A stretch of 64,000 nucleotides of DNA from Paraburkholderia sp. UYCP14C (GTDB lineage Bacteria; Pseudomonadota; Gammaproteobacteria; Burkholderiales; Burkholderiaceae), in contig NZ_SELS01000018.1 of the NCBI RefSeq assembly GCF_004197395.1, positions 62,001 to 126,000 of the forward strand, in the 5' to 3' direction. Positions 1 through 8,530 of this stretch are shown here, piece by piece; position 1 is the stretch's first letter; each line of letters starts with the position of its first letter. The position numbers were made by a program, and so were the translations under genes. The notes below the pieces were generated by a model. It had not been told where the DNA came from. It did not search any database and was given only the letters and a program-made list of their open reading frames with translations.

Positions 1-1884
1 CTCGACGGTCCGGTGCGCGGCAACGGCAAGATCATCCAGGAACTCGAAAGCGAATTCCGCGGTGCCGGCTGGAACGTGATCAAGGTCATCTGGGGCAGCC
101 GCTGGGATGCCCTCTTCGCGCGCGACAAGTCGGGCGCGCTGATGCGCCGCATGATGGAAGTGGTCGACGGCGAGTACCAGACGTACAAGTCGGAATCGGG
201 CGCGTTCGTGCGCGAGCACTTCTTCAACACACCGGAACTGAAGGCGCTGGTCGCCGACTGGTCCGACGACGACATCTGGAATCTGAACCGCGGCGGCCAT
301 GATCCGCACAAGATCTACGCGGCGTTCACGGAAGCGACCAATTCGAAGGGCCAGCCGACCGTCATCCTCGCGAAGACGATCAAGGGCTACGGCATGGGCG
401 AAGCCGGCCAGGCGATGAACATCACCCACCAGCAGAAGAAGATGCAGGTGGAGCAGCTGAAGAAATTCCGCGACCAGTTCCGCCTGCCGATCACCGACGA
501 GCAGATCGTCGACGTGCCGTACCTGACGTTCGAGGAAGGCTCGAAGGAACTCGAATACATGCGCCAGAAGCGCATGGACCTCGGCGGCTATCTGCCGGCG
601 CGTCGGCAGAAGGCCCAGTCGCTGCCGGTGCCGGAACTGTCGGCATTCGAGCCGCTCCTGAAGGGCACGGGCGAAGGCCGCGAGATCTCCACGACGATGG
701 CGTTCGTGCGGATCCTGAACATCCTGCTGAAGGACAAGGCGCTCGGCAAGCGCGTCGTGCCGATCGTGCCGGACGAGTCGCGTACGTTCGGTATGGAAGG
801 CCTGTTCCGCCAGATCGGCATCTGGAATCAGGACGGCCAGAAGTACGTGCCGGAAGACTCCGACCAGCTGATGTTCTACCGTGAGTCGGAAACCGGTCAG
901 ATCCTGCAGGAAGGCATCAACGAAGCCGGCGGCATGGCCGACTGGATCGCAGCCGCGACGTCGTACTCGACGCACGGCGAGATCACGATCCCGTTCTACA
1001 TCTTCTACTCGATGTTCGGCTTCCAGCGCATCGGCGACCTCGCATGGGCCGCTGGCGACATGCGCTCGCGCGGCTTCCTGCTGGGCGGCACGGCGGGCCG
1101 CACGACGCTGAACGGCGAAGGTCTGCAACATGAAGACGGCCACTCGCTGCTGTGGGCCGCTTCGGTGCCGAACTGCATCAGCTACGACCCGACCTTCGGC
1201 TACGAGCTCGCGGTCATCGTGCAGGACGGTCTGCGCCGCATGGTCGCCGACCAGGAAGATGTGTATTACTACATCACGGTGATGAACGAGAACTACGAGC
1301 ACCCGGCGATCCCGCAGGGCGAGACCGTGGCCGAGGACATCATCAAGGGCATGTACTCGTTCAGCAAGACCGCTGCTGATAAAAAGGCGCCGCATGTGCA
1401 GCTGATGGGCGCGGGCACGATCTTCAACGAAGTGATCGCCGCGGCCGACCTGCTGAAGAGCGACTGGGGCGTCAACGCCGACCTGTGGAGCGTGCCGAGC
1501 TTCACCGAGCTCGCGCGCGAAGGTCACGAAGTGCAGCGCTGGAACCTGCTGCACCCGACCGAAGAGAAGAAGCTGTCGCACGTCGAGAAGCTGCTGAAGG
1601 ATGCGCCGGGTCCGGTCATCGCGTCGACCGACTACGTGCGTGCGCTGACCGAGCAGATCCGCGCGTTCGTGCCGCAGAAGTTCGTCGTGCTGGGCACCGA
1701 CGGCTACGGCCGCTCGGACACGCGCGAGAAGCTGCGTCACTTCTTCGAAGTCGATCGCTACTGGGTCACGGTCGCCGCGCTCAACGCGCTGGCGGACGAA
1801 GGCACGATCGAACGCAAGGTGGTCGCCGAGGCGCTCAAGAAGTACAACCTTGATCCCGCCAAACCCAACCCGATGACCGTCTAA
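1..1884 (+). CDS. aceE: Pyruvate dehydrogenase E1 component, homodimeric type (5' end outside window)
   Basis: The thiamine-diphosphate-dependent E1 subunit decarboxylates pyruvate and acetylates the lipoyl arm of AceF. The reading frame is open from base 1 and ends at TAA 1882-1884, giving 627 residues; the E. coli enzyme has about 887, so roughly the first 260-270 residues, including the first part of the ThDP-binding domain, lie upstream. The visible part matches the single-chain gamma/beta-proteobacterial E1 family rather than the alpha/beta two-subunit type: it runs from the end of the ThDP domain through the pyrimidine-binding and C-terminal transketolase-like domains, ending DPAKPNPMTV. 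It is followed after 84 bases by aceF and then lpdA in the same direction, the classic PDH operon. No frameshift or internal stop is seen. Confidence 0.97.
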   Translation, partial: LDGPVRGNGKIIQELESEFRGAGWNVIKVIWGSRWDALFARDKSGALMRRMMEVVDGEYQTYKSESGAFVREHFFNTPELKALVADWSDDDIWNLNRGGHDPHKIYAAFTEATNSKGQPTVILAKTIKGYGMGEAGQAMNITHQQKKMQVEQLKKFRDQFRLPITDEQIVDVPYLTFEEGSKELEYMRQKRMDLGGYLPARRQKAQSLPVPELSAFEPLLKGTGEGREISTTMAFVRILNILLKDKALGKRVVPIVPDESRTFGMEGLFRQIGIWNQDGQKYVPEDSDQLMFYRESETGQILQEGINEAGGMADWIAAATSYSTHGEITIPFYIFYSMFGFQRIGDLAWAAGDMRSRGFLLGGTAGRTTLNGEGLQHEDGHSLLWAASVPNCISYDPTFGYELAVIVQDGLRRMVADQEDVYYYITVMNENYEHPAIPQGETVAEDIIKGMYSFSKTAADKKAPHVQLMGAGTIFNEVIAAADLLKSDWGVNADLWSVPSFTELAREGHEVQRWNLLHPTEEKKLSHVEKLLKDAPGPVIASTDYVRALTEQIRAFVPQKFVVLGTDGYGRSDTREKLRHFFEVDRYWVTVAALNALADEGTIERKVVAEALKKYNLDPAKPNPMTV

Positions 1885-1968
1885 GGCATCACCCGTGTGC
1901 CACGATGCACGCCGCCCGCTCCTCATCGCGAGGGGCGGGCGGCGTGCGCGGCCCAGGAGACACTAACA

Positions 1969-3603
1969 ATGAGTCAAGCGATCGAAGTCAAGGTGCCGGA
2001 CATCGGCGATTACAAGGACATTCCTGTGATCGAGGTGCTGGTGAAGGCGGGTGACACCGTCGAGAAAGAGCAATCGCTCGTTACGCTGGAATCCGACAAG
2101 GCGACGATGGACGTGCCGAGTTCGGCGGCCGGCGTCGTCAAGGAAGTGAAGGTCAAGGTCGGCGATACCGTGTCCGAAGGCGCGCTGATCATCGTGCTGG
2201 AAGGCGCCAACGCCGCTGCGGCGGCGCCGGCCGCTGCACCCGCACCGACGGCGGCTCCCGCTGCGGCGCCCGCACCCGCTGCGGCAGGCGGCGGTGTGCA
2301 GGAAATCAAGGTGCCGGATATCGGCGACTACAAAGACGTTCCCGTGATCGAGATCGCGGTGAAGGTCGGCGATCGCGTCGAGAAGGAGCAGTCGCTCGTC
2401 ACGCTCGAATCCGACAAGGCGACGATGGACGTGCCGAGCTCGGCCGCCGGTGTCGTCAAGGAAGTGAAGGTCAAGGTTGGCGATACCGTGTCGGAAGGCT
2501 CGGTGATCGTCGTGATCGAAGCGGAAGGCGGCGCTGCCGCGGCACCCGCGCCGGCACCGGCAGCCAAGGCGCCGGTCGAAAAGCCGTCCGACGCGCCGGC
2601 CACGCCGAGCCCGGCACCGGCCGCGCCGTCCGCGCTCGCGCAGGCGCCGCTGATTCCGGCTGGCGAAGGCGGTTCGCGTCATCCGAGCCATGCGTCGCCG
2701 TCGGTGCGCAAGTTCGCGCGCGAACTGGGCGTCGACGTCGGTCAGGTGAAGGGCACGGGTCCGAAGGGCCGCATTACGCAGGCCGACGTGACCGCGTTCG
2801 TGAAGGGCGTGATGACCGGCCAGCGCGCCGCGCCGGCTGGTGCAGCCGCGCCGGCAGGCGGCGGTGGCGAGCTGAATCTGCTGCCGTGGCCGAAGGTCGA
2901 CTTCACGAAGTTCGGCCCGATCGAATCGAAGCCGCTGTCGCGCATCAAGAAGATCTCGGGCGCGAACCTGCATCGCAACTGGGTCATGATTCCGCACGTC
3001 ACGAACAACGACGAAGCGGACATCACCGAGCTCGAAGCGCTGCGCGTGGCGCTGAACAAGGAACACGAAAAGGCGGGCGTCAAGTTCACGATGCTCGCAT
3101 TCGTGATCAAGGCCTGCGTGGCGGCGCTGCAGAAGTTCCCGACCTTCAACGCGAGCCTCGACGGCGACAACCTGGTGTTCAAGCAGTACTACCACATCGG
3201 TTTTGCCGCGGACACGCCGAACGGCCTCGTCGTTCCGGTGATTCGCGACGCGGACAAGAAGGGCCTCGTCGAGATCGCGAAGGAAATGGCGGACCTGTCG
3301 AAAGCCGCGCGCGACGGCAAGCTGAAGCCGGACCAGATGCAGGGCGGCTGCTTCTCGATCTCGTCGCTGGGCGGGATCGGCGGCACGCATTTCACGCCGA
3401 TCATCAATGCGCCTGAAGTTGCGATTCTCGGCCTGTCGCGCAGCGCGATGAAGCCGGTGTGGGATGGCAAGCAGTTCGTGCCGCGCCTGACCATGCCGCT
3501 GTCGCTGTCGTACGACCATCGCGTGATCGATGGAGCGGCAGCCGCGCGCTTCAACGCGTACCTCGGTTCGATTCTTGCCGATTTCCGGCGTGTGATTCTT
3601 TGA
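1969..3603 (+). CDS. aceF: Dihydrolipoyllysine acetyltransferase (PDH E2) with two lipoyl domains
   Basis: E2 core of the pyruvate dehydrogenase complex; it moves the acetyl group from lipoamide to CoA. The 544-residue product has lipoyl domain 1 (about 1-78, lipoylated lysine K44 in [10 protein letters not shown]), an Ala/Pro linker, lipoyl domain 2 (about 108-185, K150), a second Ala/Pro linker, a peripheral subunit-binding domain (about 243-280) and the catalytic domain (about 320-544) with the DHRVIDG active-site motif (H517, D521). ATG 1969 was chosen because AGGAGA at 1955-1960 lies 8 bases upstream and the protein then starts directly with the lipoyl fold; an in-frame ATG at 1897 would add a low-complexity leader. 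The two lipoyl domains are nearly identical to each other in sequence. E. coli has three and many relatives one or two. Confidence 0.97.
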   Translation: MSQAIEVKVPDIGDYKDIPVIEVLVKAGDTVEKEQSLVTLESDKATMDVPSSAAGVVKEVKVKVGDTVSEGALIIVLEGANAAAAAPAAAPAPTAAPAAAPAPAAAGGGVQEIKVPDIGDYKDVPVIEIAVKVGDRVEKEQSLVTLESDKATMDVPSSAAGVVKEVKVKVGDTVSEGSVIVVIEAEGGAAAAPAPAPAAKAPVEKPSDAPATPSPAPAAPSALAQAPLIPAGEGGSRHPSHASPSVRKFARELGVDVGQVKGTGPKGRITQADVTAFVKGVMTGQRAAPAGAAAPAGGGGELNLLPWPKVDFTKFGPIESKPLSRIKKISGANLHRNWVMIPHVTNNDEADITELEALRVALNKEHEKAGVKFTMLAFVIKACVAALQKFPTFNASLDGDNLVFKQYYHIGFAADTPNGLVVPVIRDADKKGLVEIAKEMADLSKAARDGKLKPDQMQGGCFSISSLGGIGGTHFTPIINAPEVAILGLSRSAMKPVWDGKQFVPRLTMPLSLSYDHRVIDGAAAARFNAYLGSILADFRRVIL

Positions 3604-3732
3604 CCGGCTGTTGAGGTCCGCCGGCGCGGGCGCGGATAGTTTCGACTGGTCCGCGTCGCGCCGTCCGCGCGTTCGCGTGCTGTGCGCGTCGAACGCGCCG
3701 CTCATCACCGATCAATAAGAGAAGGGGACACC

Positions 3733-5511
3733 ATGAGTCTCGTCGAAGTAAAAGTGCCGGACATCGGTGACTTCAAGGACGTCGACGTCATCGAAGTCAA
3801 CATCAAGCCGGGCGACGTCATCGAGCAGGAGCAGTCGCTCTTGACGCTCGAGTCCGACAAGGCGTCGATGGAAGTGCCGAGCGACACCGCCGGCACCGTC
3901 AAGGAAGTACGCATCAAGCCGGGCGACAAGGTTTCGCAGGGCACGGTCATCGCGCTCGTCGAGTCAGCGGTGAACGGCGCGGCCGTAGCCGCACCGGCGG
4001 CCAAGGAACCGGAAAAGGCCGCTCCCGCGCCGGCGCCTGCCGCTGCGGCACCGAAGGCCGCCGCGCCGGCTCCGCAAGCCGGCAGCTACGCGGGCAGCGC
4101 CGACATCGAGTGCGACATGCTCGTGCTCGGTTCGGGTCCCGGCGGCTACTCGGCCGCGTTCCGCTCCGCCGACCTCGGCATGAAGACCGTGCTGGTCGAG
4201 CGGTATCCGACGCTCGGCGGCGTGTGTCTGAACGTCGGCTGTATCCCGTCGAAGGCGCTGTTGCACACCGCGCTCGTGATCGACGAAGCGGCTGACCTCG
4301 CGTCGCACGGCATCACGTTCGGCAAGCCGCAGATCGATCTCGACAAGCTGCGCGATTTCAAGTCGGGCGTGGTCAAGAAGCTGACCGGCGGTCTCGCCGG
4401 CATGGCGAAGGCGCGCAAGGTCGAAGTGGTGGTCGGTACCGGCGCATTCGTCGATCCGAACCATATGGAAGTGCAGACCGAGGGCGGCAAGAAGGTCGTC
4501 AGGTTCAAGCAGGCGATCATCGCCGCGGGCTCGGAAGCGGTGAAGCTGCCGTTCATTCCGGAAGATCCGCGGGTCGTCGATTCGACCGGCGCGCTCGAAC
4601 TGCGGCAGATTCCGCAGCGCATGCTCGTGATCGGCGGCGGCATCATCGGCCTCGAAATGGCGACCGTGTACTCGACGCTCGGCGCGCAGATCGACGTCGT
4701 CGAAATGCTCGAAGGCCTGATGACGGGCGCGGACCGCGATCTGGTCAAGGTCTGGGAGAAGTACAACAGCAAGCGTTTCGCGAACGTGATGCTGAAGACC
4801 AAGACGACTGCGGCCGAAGCGAAGGACGACGGCATCTACGTGTCGTTCGAGGGCGAGAAGGCACCGGCCGAGCCGCAACGCTATGACCTCGTGCTGGTGG
4901 CCGTGGGCCGCTCGCCGAACGGCAAGCGGATCGGCGCGGAAAAGGCAGGGGTTGCGGTGACCGATCGCGGCTTCATCGACGTCGACAAGCAGCAGCGCAC
5001 GAACGTGCCCCACATCTTCGCGATCGGCGATATCGTCGGTCAGCCGATGCTCGCGCACAAGGCCGTGCACGAAGGCCACGTGGCGGCGGAAGCCGCGCAT
5101 GGCGAGAAGGCGTACTTCGACGCGATGCAGATTCCGTCGGTGGCTTACACCGATCCGGAAGTGGCATGGGCCGGCAAGACGGAAGAGCAGCTGAAAGCCG
5201 AAGGCGTCAAGTTCGGCAAGGCGGTGTTCCCGTGGGCCGCGTCGGGCCGCGCGATCGCCAACGGCCGCGACGAAGGCTTCACGAAGCTGCTGTTCGATGA
5301 GGAAACGCATCGCGTGATCGGCGGCGGTATCGTCGGTCTGAATGCGGGTGACCTGATCAGCGAAGTCTGTCTCGCGATCGAAATGGGCGCGGATGCGACG
5401 GATATCGGCAAGACGATCCATCCGCATCCGACGCTCGGCGAATCGGTCGGCATGGCCGCTGAGTTGTATGAAGGCGTCTGTACCGATCTGCCGCCCGTCA
5501 AGAAGAAGTAA
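3733..5511 (+). CDS. lpdA: Dihydrolipoyl dehydrogenase (E3) with N-terminal lipoyl domain
   Basis: FAD- and NAD-dependent E3 subunit that reoxidises dihydrolipoamide in PDH. The 592-residue product is longer than a plain E3 (about 475) because it carries a complete lipoyl domain at residues 1-80 (lysine K43 in ESDKASMEVP) and an Ala/Pro linker to about 118. The FAD-binding GSGPGG motif follows at about 133-138, the redox disulfide at C165/C170 (GGVCLNVGCIPSKA), a second GGGIIG nucleotide-binding motif, and the C-terminal dimer domain with the catalytic H565/E570 pair in HPHPTLGE. AAGGGG at 3722-3727 supports ATG 3733 over the in-frame ATG at 3682. Lipoyl-E3 fusions are known in beta-proteobacterial PDH operons. 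A strong terminator follows. Confidence 0.97.
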   Translation: MSLVEVKVPDIGDFKDVDVIEVNIKPGDVIEQEQSLLTLESDKASMEVPSDTAGTVKEVRIKPGDKVSQGTVIALVESAVNGAAVAAPAAKEPEKAAPAPAPAAAAPKAAAPAPQAGSYAGSADIECDMLVLGSGPGGYSAAFRSADLGMKTVLVERYPTLGGVCLNVGCIPSKALLHTALVIDEAADLASHGITFGKPQIDLDKLRDFKSGVVKKLTGGLAGMAKARKVEVVVGTGAFVDPNHMEVQTEGGKKVVRFKQAIIAAGSEAVKLPFIPEDPRVVDSTGALELRQIPQRMLVIGGGIIGLEMATVYSTLGAQIDVVEMLEGLMTGADRDLVKVWEKYNSKRFANVMLKTKTTAAEAKDDGIYVSFEGEKAPAEPQRYDLVLVAVGRSPNGKRIGAEKAGVAVTDRGFIDVDKQQRTNVPHIFAIGDIVGQPMLAHKAVHEGHVAAEAAHGEKAYFDAMQIPSVAYTDPEVAWAGKTEEQLKAEGVKFGKAVFPWAASGRAIANGRDEGFTKLLFDEETHRVIGGGIVGLNAGDLISEVCLAIEMGADATDIGKTIHPHPTLGESVGMAAELYEGVCTDLPPVKKK

Positions 5512-5579
5512 GGCGGTATGCCGTGCCTGCATGGTGACGTGCGGGCGCGGCGAAGCGGGTCAAGCCGCGCGGCAAAGAA

Positions 5580-5618
5580 AAACGGCGCACTCCATGTCGG
5601 AGCGCGCCGTTTCTGTTT
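5580..5618 (+). terminator. Rho-independent terminator of the PDH operon
   Basis: A 9-bp stem (5580-5588 with 5604-5612, core ACGGCGC/GCGCCGT) is extended inside by CTCC/GGAG (5590-5593 with 5599-5602) around a five-base loop. The descending arm runs into TTTCTGTTTTC. It lies 69 bases after the lpdA stop codon. Confidence 0.8.
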
Positions 5619-5792
5619 TCGCGAGGGCCGTTATGCGGGCAAAAAAATCCCGGCTTGGCGGCCGGGCAAACGATACGCTATTGCAACGTATCGGAGCGTT
5701 CGGAAAATCAAACCGTATGAGCGGCAACGGCGCGACGCTGTTGCTAACGATAACGCCGGCGCAGCGGGTAGGCTGGGCCGGCGTGAAAGACG

Positions 5793-5815
5793 ACGCCAGG
5801 CGTGAAGCCTGGCGT
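5793..5815 (-). terminator. Probable terminator of the phasin gene
   Basis: A perfect 9-bp stem ACGCCAGGC/GCCTGGCGT (5793-5801 with 5807-5815) with a five-base loop lies 15 bases beyond the phasin stop codon. Read on the minus strand it is followed by CGTCTTTC, a modest T-run, so termination is likely but not certain. Confidence 0.6.
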
Positions 5816-5830
5816 GTTCAAGCGTGAAGC

Positions 5831-6406
5831 TTAGACTGCCTTCTTGGCAGCAGCGCGCGATGCTTGCGCAGCGGCTTGCGAAGCTGCCTTCGAAGCGGCC
5901 GTTGCAGCTGCATTGAAGTTGCTTTCGGCGATTTCGACAGCCTGGCGGGTAGCCTTGTGGACCGTTTCGTACGTGGTGTTGGCGGCGGTGATAGCCGACT
6001 TCATCACGGCGACAGCGGTTTCCGAACCAGCCGGCGCGTTCTTGGCGACGTTTTCGACGAGCGCCTGAACCTTGCGGTTTTGCTCTTCGAATTGCGCTTC
6101 CGCGACGCGGGTGAATTCACCCTGCGTTGCCGAAACGATTTCGTACACGTGGCGGCCATACGACAGCGCCTTCTCAGCCACCGGCTGCGCGAGGCTTGCT
6201 TGCAGTGCCAGCAGTTCCTGCGCGTCCTTCACGGACAGCGCGCGTTGGGCATTTTCCTGGCTTTCGGCGAGCGTCGACTTCACAACTTGCAGGTTCAGCT
6301 CGACCAGCTTTTCGACGCCTTCAAATGCTTTGGTCGTCAGGCCGAACAAGGTTTCGAAGTTGGCTTTCTGGGCTGCGGCGAATTGCTCAGGGGTCAGCAG
6401 AGTCAT
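5831..6406 (-). CDS. phaP: Phasin, polyhydroxyalkanoate granule-associated protein
   Basis: Phasins coat the surface of PHA storage granules, limiting coalescence and influencing granule number and size. The 191-residue product is short, without signal peptide or membrane segment, and mostly helical: an N-terminal [20 protein letters not shown] segment, long amphipathic helices typical of the Burkholderiales phasin_2 family, and an Ala/Lys-rich tail (about 155-191) ending AAAKKAV, similar to the alanine-rich C-termini of other phasins. AGGAG on the minus strand at 6415-6419, 8 bases before the ATG, supports the start. It stands alone, convergent with the PDH operon, with its own promoter and two candidate operators upstream. 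No PHA synthase gene is in the window. Confidence 0.93.
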   Translation of the reverse strand: MTLLTPEQFAAAQKANFETLFGLTTKAFEGVEKLVELNLQVVKSTLAESQENAQRALSVKDAQELLALQASLAQPVAEKALSYGRHVYEIVSATQGEFTRVAEAQFEEQNRKVQALVENVAKNAPAGSETAVAVMKSAITAANTTYETVHKATRQAVEIAESNFNAAATAASKAASQAAAQASRAAAKKAV

Positions 6407-6497
6407 GGTTTACGCTCCTGGATCGCGGCCGGTCTGTGCGGACCGCATTGGGTGGGTGGCAAGACGCAAGTTGCTCGTCTGCCCGGACCGCGATGTA

Positions 6498-6513
6498 TTG
6501 TGCATCGCAGCAA
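6498..6513. promoter_or_regulatory. Second copy of the phasin operator-like sequence, just after the predicted start of transcription
   Basis: TTGTGCATCGCAGCAA shares TTGTGCRTCGCA with the inverted repeat at 6557-6571 but is imperfect on one side. It would cover roughly +2 to +17 of the phasin transcript, where a bound repressor would block initiation. Confidence 0.45.
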
Positions 6514-6521
6514 TGGTTCCC

Positions 6522-6549
6522 ATTTTAGGATGGCTACAAAGAATGTCAA
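6522..6549 (-). promoter_or_regulatory. Sigma-70 type promoter of the phasin gene
   Basis: On the minus strand TTGACA (6549-6544) and TAAAAT (6527-6522) are 16 bases apart, a near-consensus housekeeping promoter. The expected transcription start is near 6515, about 108 bases before the phasin ATG. Confidence 0.7.
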
Positions 6550-6556
6550 GCGTTTT

Positions 6557-6571
6557 TTGTGCGTCGCACAA
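6557..6571. promoter_or_regulatory. Inverted repeat upstream of the phasin -35 box, candidate PhaR operator
   Basis: TTGTGCGTCGCACAA is a perfect 7-bp inverted repeat about one central base. It ends 7 bases from the -35 hexamer. A related sequence lies near the expected transcription start (6498-6513). In Cupriavidus necator the phasin repressor PhaR is known to bind two sites at the phaP1 promoter, one near -35 and one near +1; assignment to PhaR here is inference from that layout. Confidence 0.5.
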
Positions 6572-6599
6572 TGTTAAGAAAATGCCGATAAAACAGTAG

Positions 6600-7122
6600 C
6601 TTATGCAGTAGGCATGACATTAACATGACGCGGAACGATTGAGTCGTTGCACCTTGATGGTGCGAGATAAAGCACCCTTCGGCAGGCGCTCGGGAAATTA
6701 TTTTTCCCCCTCAAAGCCTGTATACGGGGCGGAGCGAGGTGCTTCACGGGGATTCCTGCCCTCAAAAACCGATCATCACGATTTCGATGTAAACCACAAG
6801 GTGACAAGGAACGTTAAAGGACGATGGCAGTCGAACGCGCGTTAGTGACTTTCGTCAGGCACTTAATAGTCTGTCGCACGCTCGCAACGCCTTCATGGCG
6901 CGGCGCAGTAGTTTCGCCGCTGCTCTGACAGTATCTCCCCGGATCAAGGTCGTCTCAATATTGCCGTTATCCTGCAAGGATCTGCTCGATTTAAGCTGGG
7001 CGGCGGCAATGGCGAGGCTCGCCGGCGACGATCGTTTTTTTCGATCGAGGCGCGGCACTTATTGGCGTTTTTGCGATCGGAGCTGACAAGCCGGTTTAAG
7101 GAGCGCGTATAAGTGCTTCAAA
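6600..7122. other. Intergenic region without recognisable gene
   Basis: About 520 bases between the divergent phasin and endopeptidase promoters. The short open frames here have no recognisable protein, no good ribosome-binding site and lower GC than the neighbouring genes. Small hairpins occur (for example GCACC/GGTGC near 6650 and CGATCG/CGATCG around a T-run near 7028-7045), but none has a clear terminator or RNA-gene architecture. I see nothing else in it. Confidence 0.5.
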
Positions 7123-7151
7123 TTGCTAATTTTTCGTTGCTTTACTACACT
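7123..7151 (+). promoter_or_regulatory. Predicted promoter of the D,D-endopeptidase gene
   Basis: TTGCTA (7123-7128) and TACACT (7146-7151) are separated by 17 bases, a reasonable sigma-70 pair. Transcription would start near 7158, about 30 bases before the ATG. Confidence 0.5.
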
Positions 7152-7186
7152 TGCGGAAACCTCTCGCCGCTCCCTATCGAACACAC

Positions 7187-8377
7187 ATGAAAACCGACAT
7201 GTTTTCGTCGCTAAAAGTGCTCCACGGCGCGGCGCGCAGCACCGCTCTGTCGGTCGCCGTCTCGCTGGCCGTCGCAGCGGCATTCGCTACCCCTGTCAGC
7301 ACTTTTGCCGCTACGTCTGCTGCAACCGCAAAAACTTCCAAACACGCCAAAGCCGCCAAAAAGCCGACGCAGCCGGCCGCCACCGAAAAGGTGTCGAGCC
7401 GTGCGGCGAAAGCCGGCAAGGGCGAGACCGTGAAAGCCGCCGCCGCTGACGAAGATGCGCCGCACGCCGGCGTCAAACGCAAGCGTGTGTCATTCACGGC
7501 GAACGGCCGGCACCATTCGGCGATGCGACGTGTCGCGTACGAGCCGCGCCAGCCGAGCGTCGGCCAGGCCTTCGGTCTGCACGAGACACCGGACGCGCTG
7601 ATGCTGCGCTCGAGCGTCGCGTACGTGATCGACCAGAACAGCGGCGAGTCGCTGTTCGACAAGAACTCGCGTGCCGTGGTACCGATCGCGTCGATCAGCA
7701 AACTGATGACCGCGATGGTCGTGCTCGATTCGAAAGAGCCGATGACCGACCAGATCGAAGTCACCGACGAAGACCGCGACTACGAGAAGAACACGGGTTC
7801 GCGTTTGTCGGTGGGCTCGGTACTGTCGCGCGAGGACATGCTGCACATCGCGCTGATGGCGTCGGAAAACCGCGCGGCGGCGGCGCTGTCGCGTTACTAC
7901 CCGGGCGGCCGTCCGGCCTTCCTCGCGGCGATGAACGCGAAGGCGAAGCAGCTCGGCATGAACGACACGCACTTCGAGAACCCGACCGGTCTGACGAGCA
8001 TGAACGTGTCGAGCGCGCGCGATCTCGTGAAGATGGTCAACGCCGCGTATCAGTACCCGCTGATCCGCAAGTTCTCGACCGATCACAGCTACGAGGTGTA
8101 CACCGGCAAGCGCACGCTCGCGTACAACAGCACGAACGCGCTGGTGCGCAACCCGACATGGGACATCGGTCTGCAGAAGACCGGCTTCATCAACGAAGCG
8201 GGCGAGTGCCTCGTGATGCAGGCGACCATCCACGGCCGGCCGATGATCCTGGTGCTGCTCGACTCGTCGGGCAAGTACTCGCGTTTCGCGGACGCGACGC
8301 GTCTACGTACGTGGCTCGACAACGGCGGCGACCAGCCGCGTATCACGAGCGCCGATGCCGGCGGTCCGGGTACCTGA
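7187..8377 (+). CDS. pbpG: D-alanyl-D-alanine endopeptidase, PBP7/8 type (peptidase S11)
   Basis: Periplasmic serine enzyme of the low-molecular-weight penicillin-binding protein class, expected to cut D-Ala-mDAP cross-links in peptidoglycan. From ATG 7187 the product has 396 residues. A signal peptide (hydrophobic run about residues 17-40) is followed by a long Ala/Lys-rich low-complexity stretch to about 120, then the catalytic domain with all three motifs: SxxK at S169-K172 (SISK), SxN at S226-N228 (SEN) and KTG at 331-333. It lacks the long C-terminal domain of PBP5-type carboxypeptidases, which favours the PBP7/8 endopeptidase group. A second ATG at 7199 is a possible start; one at 7151 would overlap the -10 box. 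The basic spacer after the signal peptide is longer than in E. coli PbpG. A terminator follows. Confidence 0.88.
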   Translation: MKTDMFSSLKVLHGAARSTALSVAVSLAVAAAFATPVSTFAATSAATAKTSKHAKAAKKPTQPAATEKVSSRAAKAGKGETVKAAAADEDAPHAGVKRKRVSFTANGRHHSAMRRVAYEPRQPSVGQAFGLHETPDALMLRSSVAYVIDQNSGESLFDKNSRAVVPIASISKLMTAMVVLDSKEPMTDQIEVTDEDRDYEKNTGSRLSVGSVLSREDMLHIALMASENRAAAALSRYYPGGRPAFLAAMNAKAKQLGMNDTHFENPTGLTSMNVSSARDLVKMVNAAYQYPLIRKFSTDHSYEVYTGKRTLAYNSTNALVRNPTWDIGLQKTGFINEAGECLVMQATIHGRPMILVLLDSSGKYSRFADATRLRTWLDNGGDQPRITSADAGGPGT

Positions 8378-8430
8378 AGCCGGAACGATTCCGCAGCCGA
8401 TCGGTTTCAGGCCGGCTGCGGCCATCGGGC

Positions 8431-8466
8431 AAAGAAAAAGCCTCGCGGATGCGAGGCTTTTTCTTT
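8431..8466. terminator. Bidirectional terminator between pbpG and the IclR regulator gene
   Basis: A perfect 16-bp stem (8431-8446 with 8451-8466) with loop GGAT. The GC core GCCTCGC/GCGAGGC is flanked by A-rich and T-rich arms, so each strand ends in a U-rich tract. The flanking genes converge on it. Confidence 0.85.
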
Positions 8467-8530
8467 GGCGCCGGCGAGGGCACGGCGGCGAAGGGATGCA
8501 ACGGCGACCTGACGGCCGCTGCCTCATCGA

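Noticed and set aside
1963-3708. 581-codon minus-strand frame opposite aceF
   Set aside because: Antisense shadow; repeats in its translation simply mirror the duplicated lipoyl domains of aceF.
3964-5532. 522-codon minus-strand frame opposite lpdA
   Set aside because: Composition typical of an antisense shadow, no recognisable domain and no ribosome-binding site.
6639-6845. Short plus-strand ORF in the phasin-pbpG spacer
   Set aside because: No ribosome-binding site, atypical codon use and no recognisable features.
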